Shown here piece by piece: positions 63,338-64,000 of a stretch of 64,000 nt of DNA. The notes below the pieces were generated by a model, which saw only the letters and a list, made by a program, of their open reading frames with translations, did not search any database and had not been told where the DNA came from. Both the position numbers and the translations under genes were made by a program. This DNA is from Virgibacillus ndiopensis (GTDB lineage: Bacteria > Bacillota > Bacilli > Bacillales > Amphibacillaceae). Positions within the stretch are counted from its first letter, which is position 1, and every line of letters begins with the position of its first letter. The stretch spans positions 496,001-560,000 of the forward strand of contig NZ_FZMZ01000005.1 in the NCBI RefSeq assembly GCF_900187325.1, written 5' to 3'.

Positions 63338-64000
63338 TTAAAACCACTCTTCTGCTTTATCCATCAATTTGTGTGTAGAATCAAATGTTGTTGGGACACT
63401 TGGGATTGATTCGGTAAAATATTTTCCGTATCTAGCTTTTACGATTCTTGCATCACAAACAAAAACAAGTCCACGATCATTGGAAGAACGAATAAGCCGT
63501 CCGAACCCTTGTTTAAATCTAATTACTGCATTTGGTAAAGAAAGTTCCATAAATGCATTTATTCCCTCTTCTTTTAAATGATCAGATTTTGCCTGATAAA
63601 CTGGATGATCAGGTGGTTGAAATGGTAGGCGAACTATCATTAAACATGATAAATCTTCACCAGGAATGTCAACACCTTCCCAAAAAGAACTAGTACCTAA
63701 TAAAATTGCTTGGTCAAAGTTTACAAAATTCTTCTTAAGTCTTGAACGACTACCACTTGATATTCCTTGAGCAATTAATGCGAATTTTGTTATATCGATT
63801 GCTTCCTTGAGTATTGTATGTGCACGTTTTAACATGTCATAAGAGGTAAAAAGCACAAGCATTCTGCCGTTAGTTATTTCAGAAAGCGATATAATTGCCT
63901 CACATGTTGAATAAATAAATGCATCTAAATCACCATGTTTAATATCTGGAAAGTCATTTGGAATTAATAATTGTACCTGATCGTGATAAGAAAATGGTGA
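63338..64000 (-). CDS. dinG: DinG-type ATP-dependent helicase, C-terminal part (cut by window edge)
   Basis: About 221 codons of the C-terminal end of a DinG/XPD-like helicase-nuclease. The frame is open to the last base, so the gene continues outside. Helicase motifs V and VI are visible: LLGTSSFWEGVDIPGEDLSC and RFKQGFGRLIRSSNDRG. Motif IV lies near RMLVLFTSYDML. The N-terminal exonuclease domain of the Bacillus protein would lie beyond the edge. The order dinG-ypmA-ypmB-aspB-asnS is that of B. subtilis. Confidence 0.93.
   Translation of the reverse strand, partial: SPFSYHDQVQLLIPNDFPDIKHGDLDAFIYSTCEAIISLSEITNGRMLVLFTSYDMLKRAHTILKEAIDITKFALIAQGISSGSRSRLKKNFVNFDQAILLGTSSFWEGVDIPGEDLSCLMIVRLPFQPPDHPVYQAKSDHLKEEGINAFMELSLPNAVIRFKQGFGRLIRSSNDRGLVFVCDARIVKARYGKYFTESIPSVPTTFDSTHKLMDKAEEWF

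Noticed and set aside
1-64000. tRNA or rRNA genes
   Set aside because: No tRNA cloverleaf with its GTTCRANNC box and no rRNA landmarks were seen on either strand.

Overview
This is a 64 kb stretch of a low-GC Bacillota chromosome from family Bacillaceae. I infer an Oceanobacillus/Virgibacillus-like lineage from gene content and order, without a database search. Supporting signs are a type B RNase P RNA next to gpsB, the Bacillus-type block dinG-ypmA-ypmB-aspB-asnS-dnaD-nth facing recU-ponA, citR/citA divergence, narGHJI, a ba3-type oxidase and a preQ1 riboswitch.

Layout. (1) 1-9.1 kb is a graveyard of mobile DNA around one intact gene, selA. It holds a frameshifted IS110 transposase, a broken DsbA/FrnE-like gene, the tail of one group II intron reverse transcriptase, a second nearly whole class C-like group II intron with an amber codon in its RT, a decayed phage lysis cassette (XhlA, intact holin, broken GH25 endolysin), a TIR-domain fragment and a dead IS256 element. 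(2) 9.2-14.2 kb carries an Rrf2 regulator divergent from a flavodoxin-fold reductase and an AhpD-like gene, a broken LysM gene, a membrane protein, and a XerS-like tyrosine recombinase followed by four copies of a 20-bp repeat. (3) 14.3-26.4 kb has citA/citR, a Rieske oxidoreductase, the narGHJI nitrate reductase operon with a nearby hemerythrin gene and an FNR-type box, a P1 peptidase and a ferredoxin. (4) 26.6-44.4 kb is housekeeping: cell-wall peptidases, MsrAB, SbcCD, Tat translocase with two TatA genes, mobA-folA-thyA, fhs, a cold-shock gene with a structured leader, and a queuosine-precursor transporter under a preQ1 riboswitch. (5) 44.4-48.6 kb has a type III polyketide synthase with its methyltransferase and a ba3 oxidase. 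(6) 48.8-64 kb has M32 carboxypeptidase, an rRNA methyltransferase, rnpB, gpsB, cdd, yppE, yppC, recU-ponA, nth, dnaD, asnS, aspB, ypmB, ypmA and the C-terminal part of dinG, which runs off the window.

Functional reading. Anaerobic or micro-oxic respiration is a theme: nitrate reductase with its chaperone, Moco guanylylation by MobA, hemerythrin, and a high-affinity-type oxidase. FNR-like palindromes lie ahead of both narG and the oxidase genes. No complete undescribed system is evident. The best leads are the repeat array behind xerS, the structured transcript ahead of the cold-shock gene, the orphan selA, and several very small genes.
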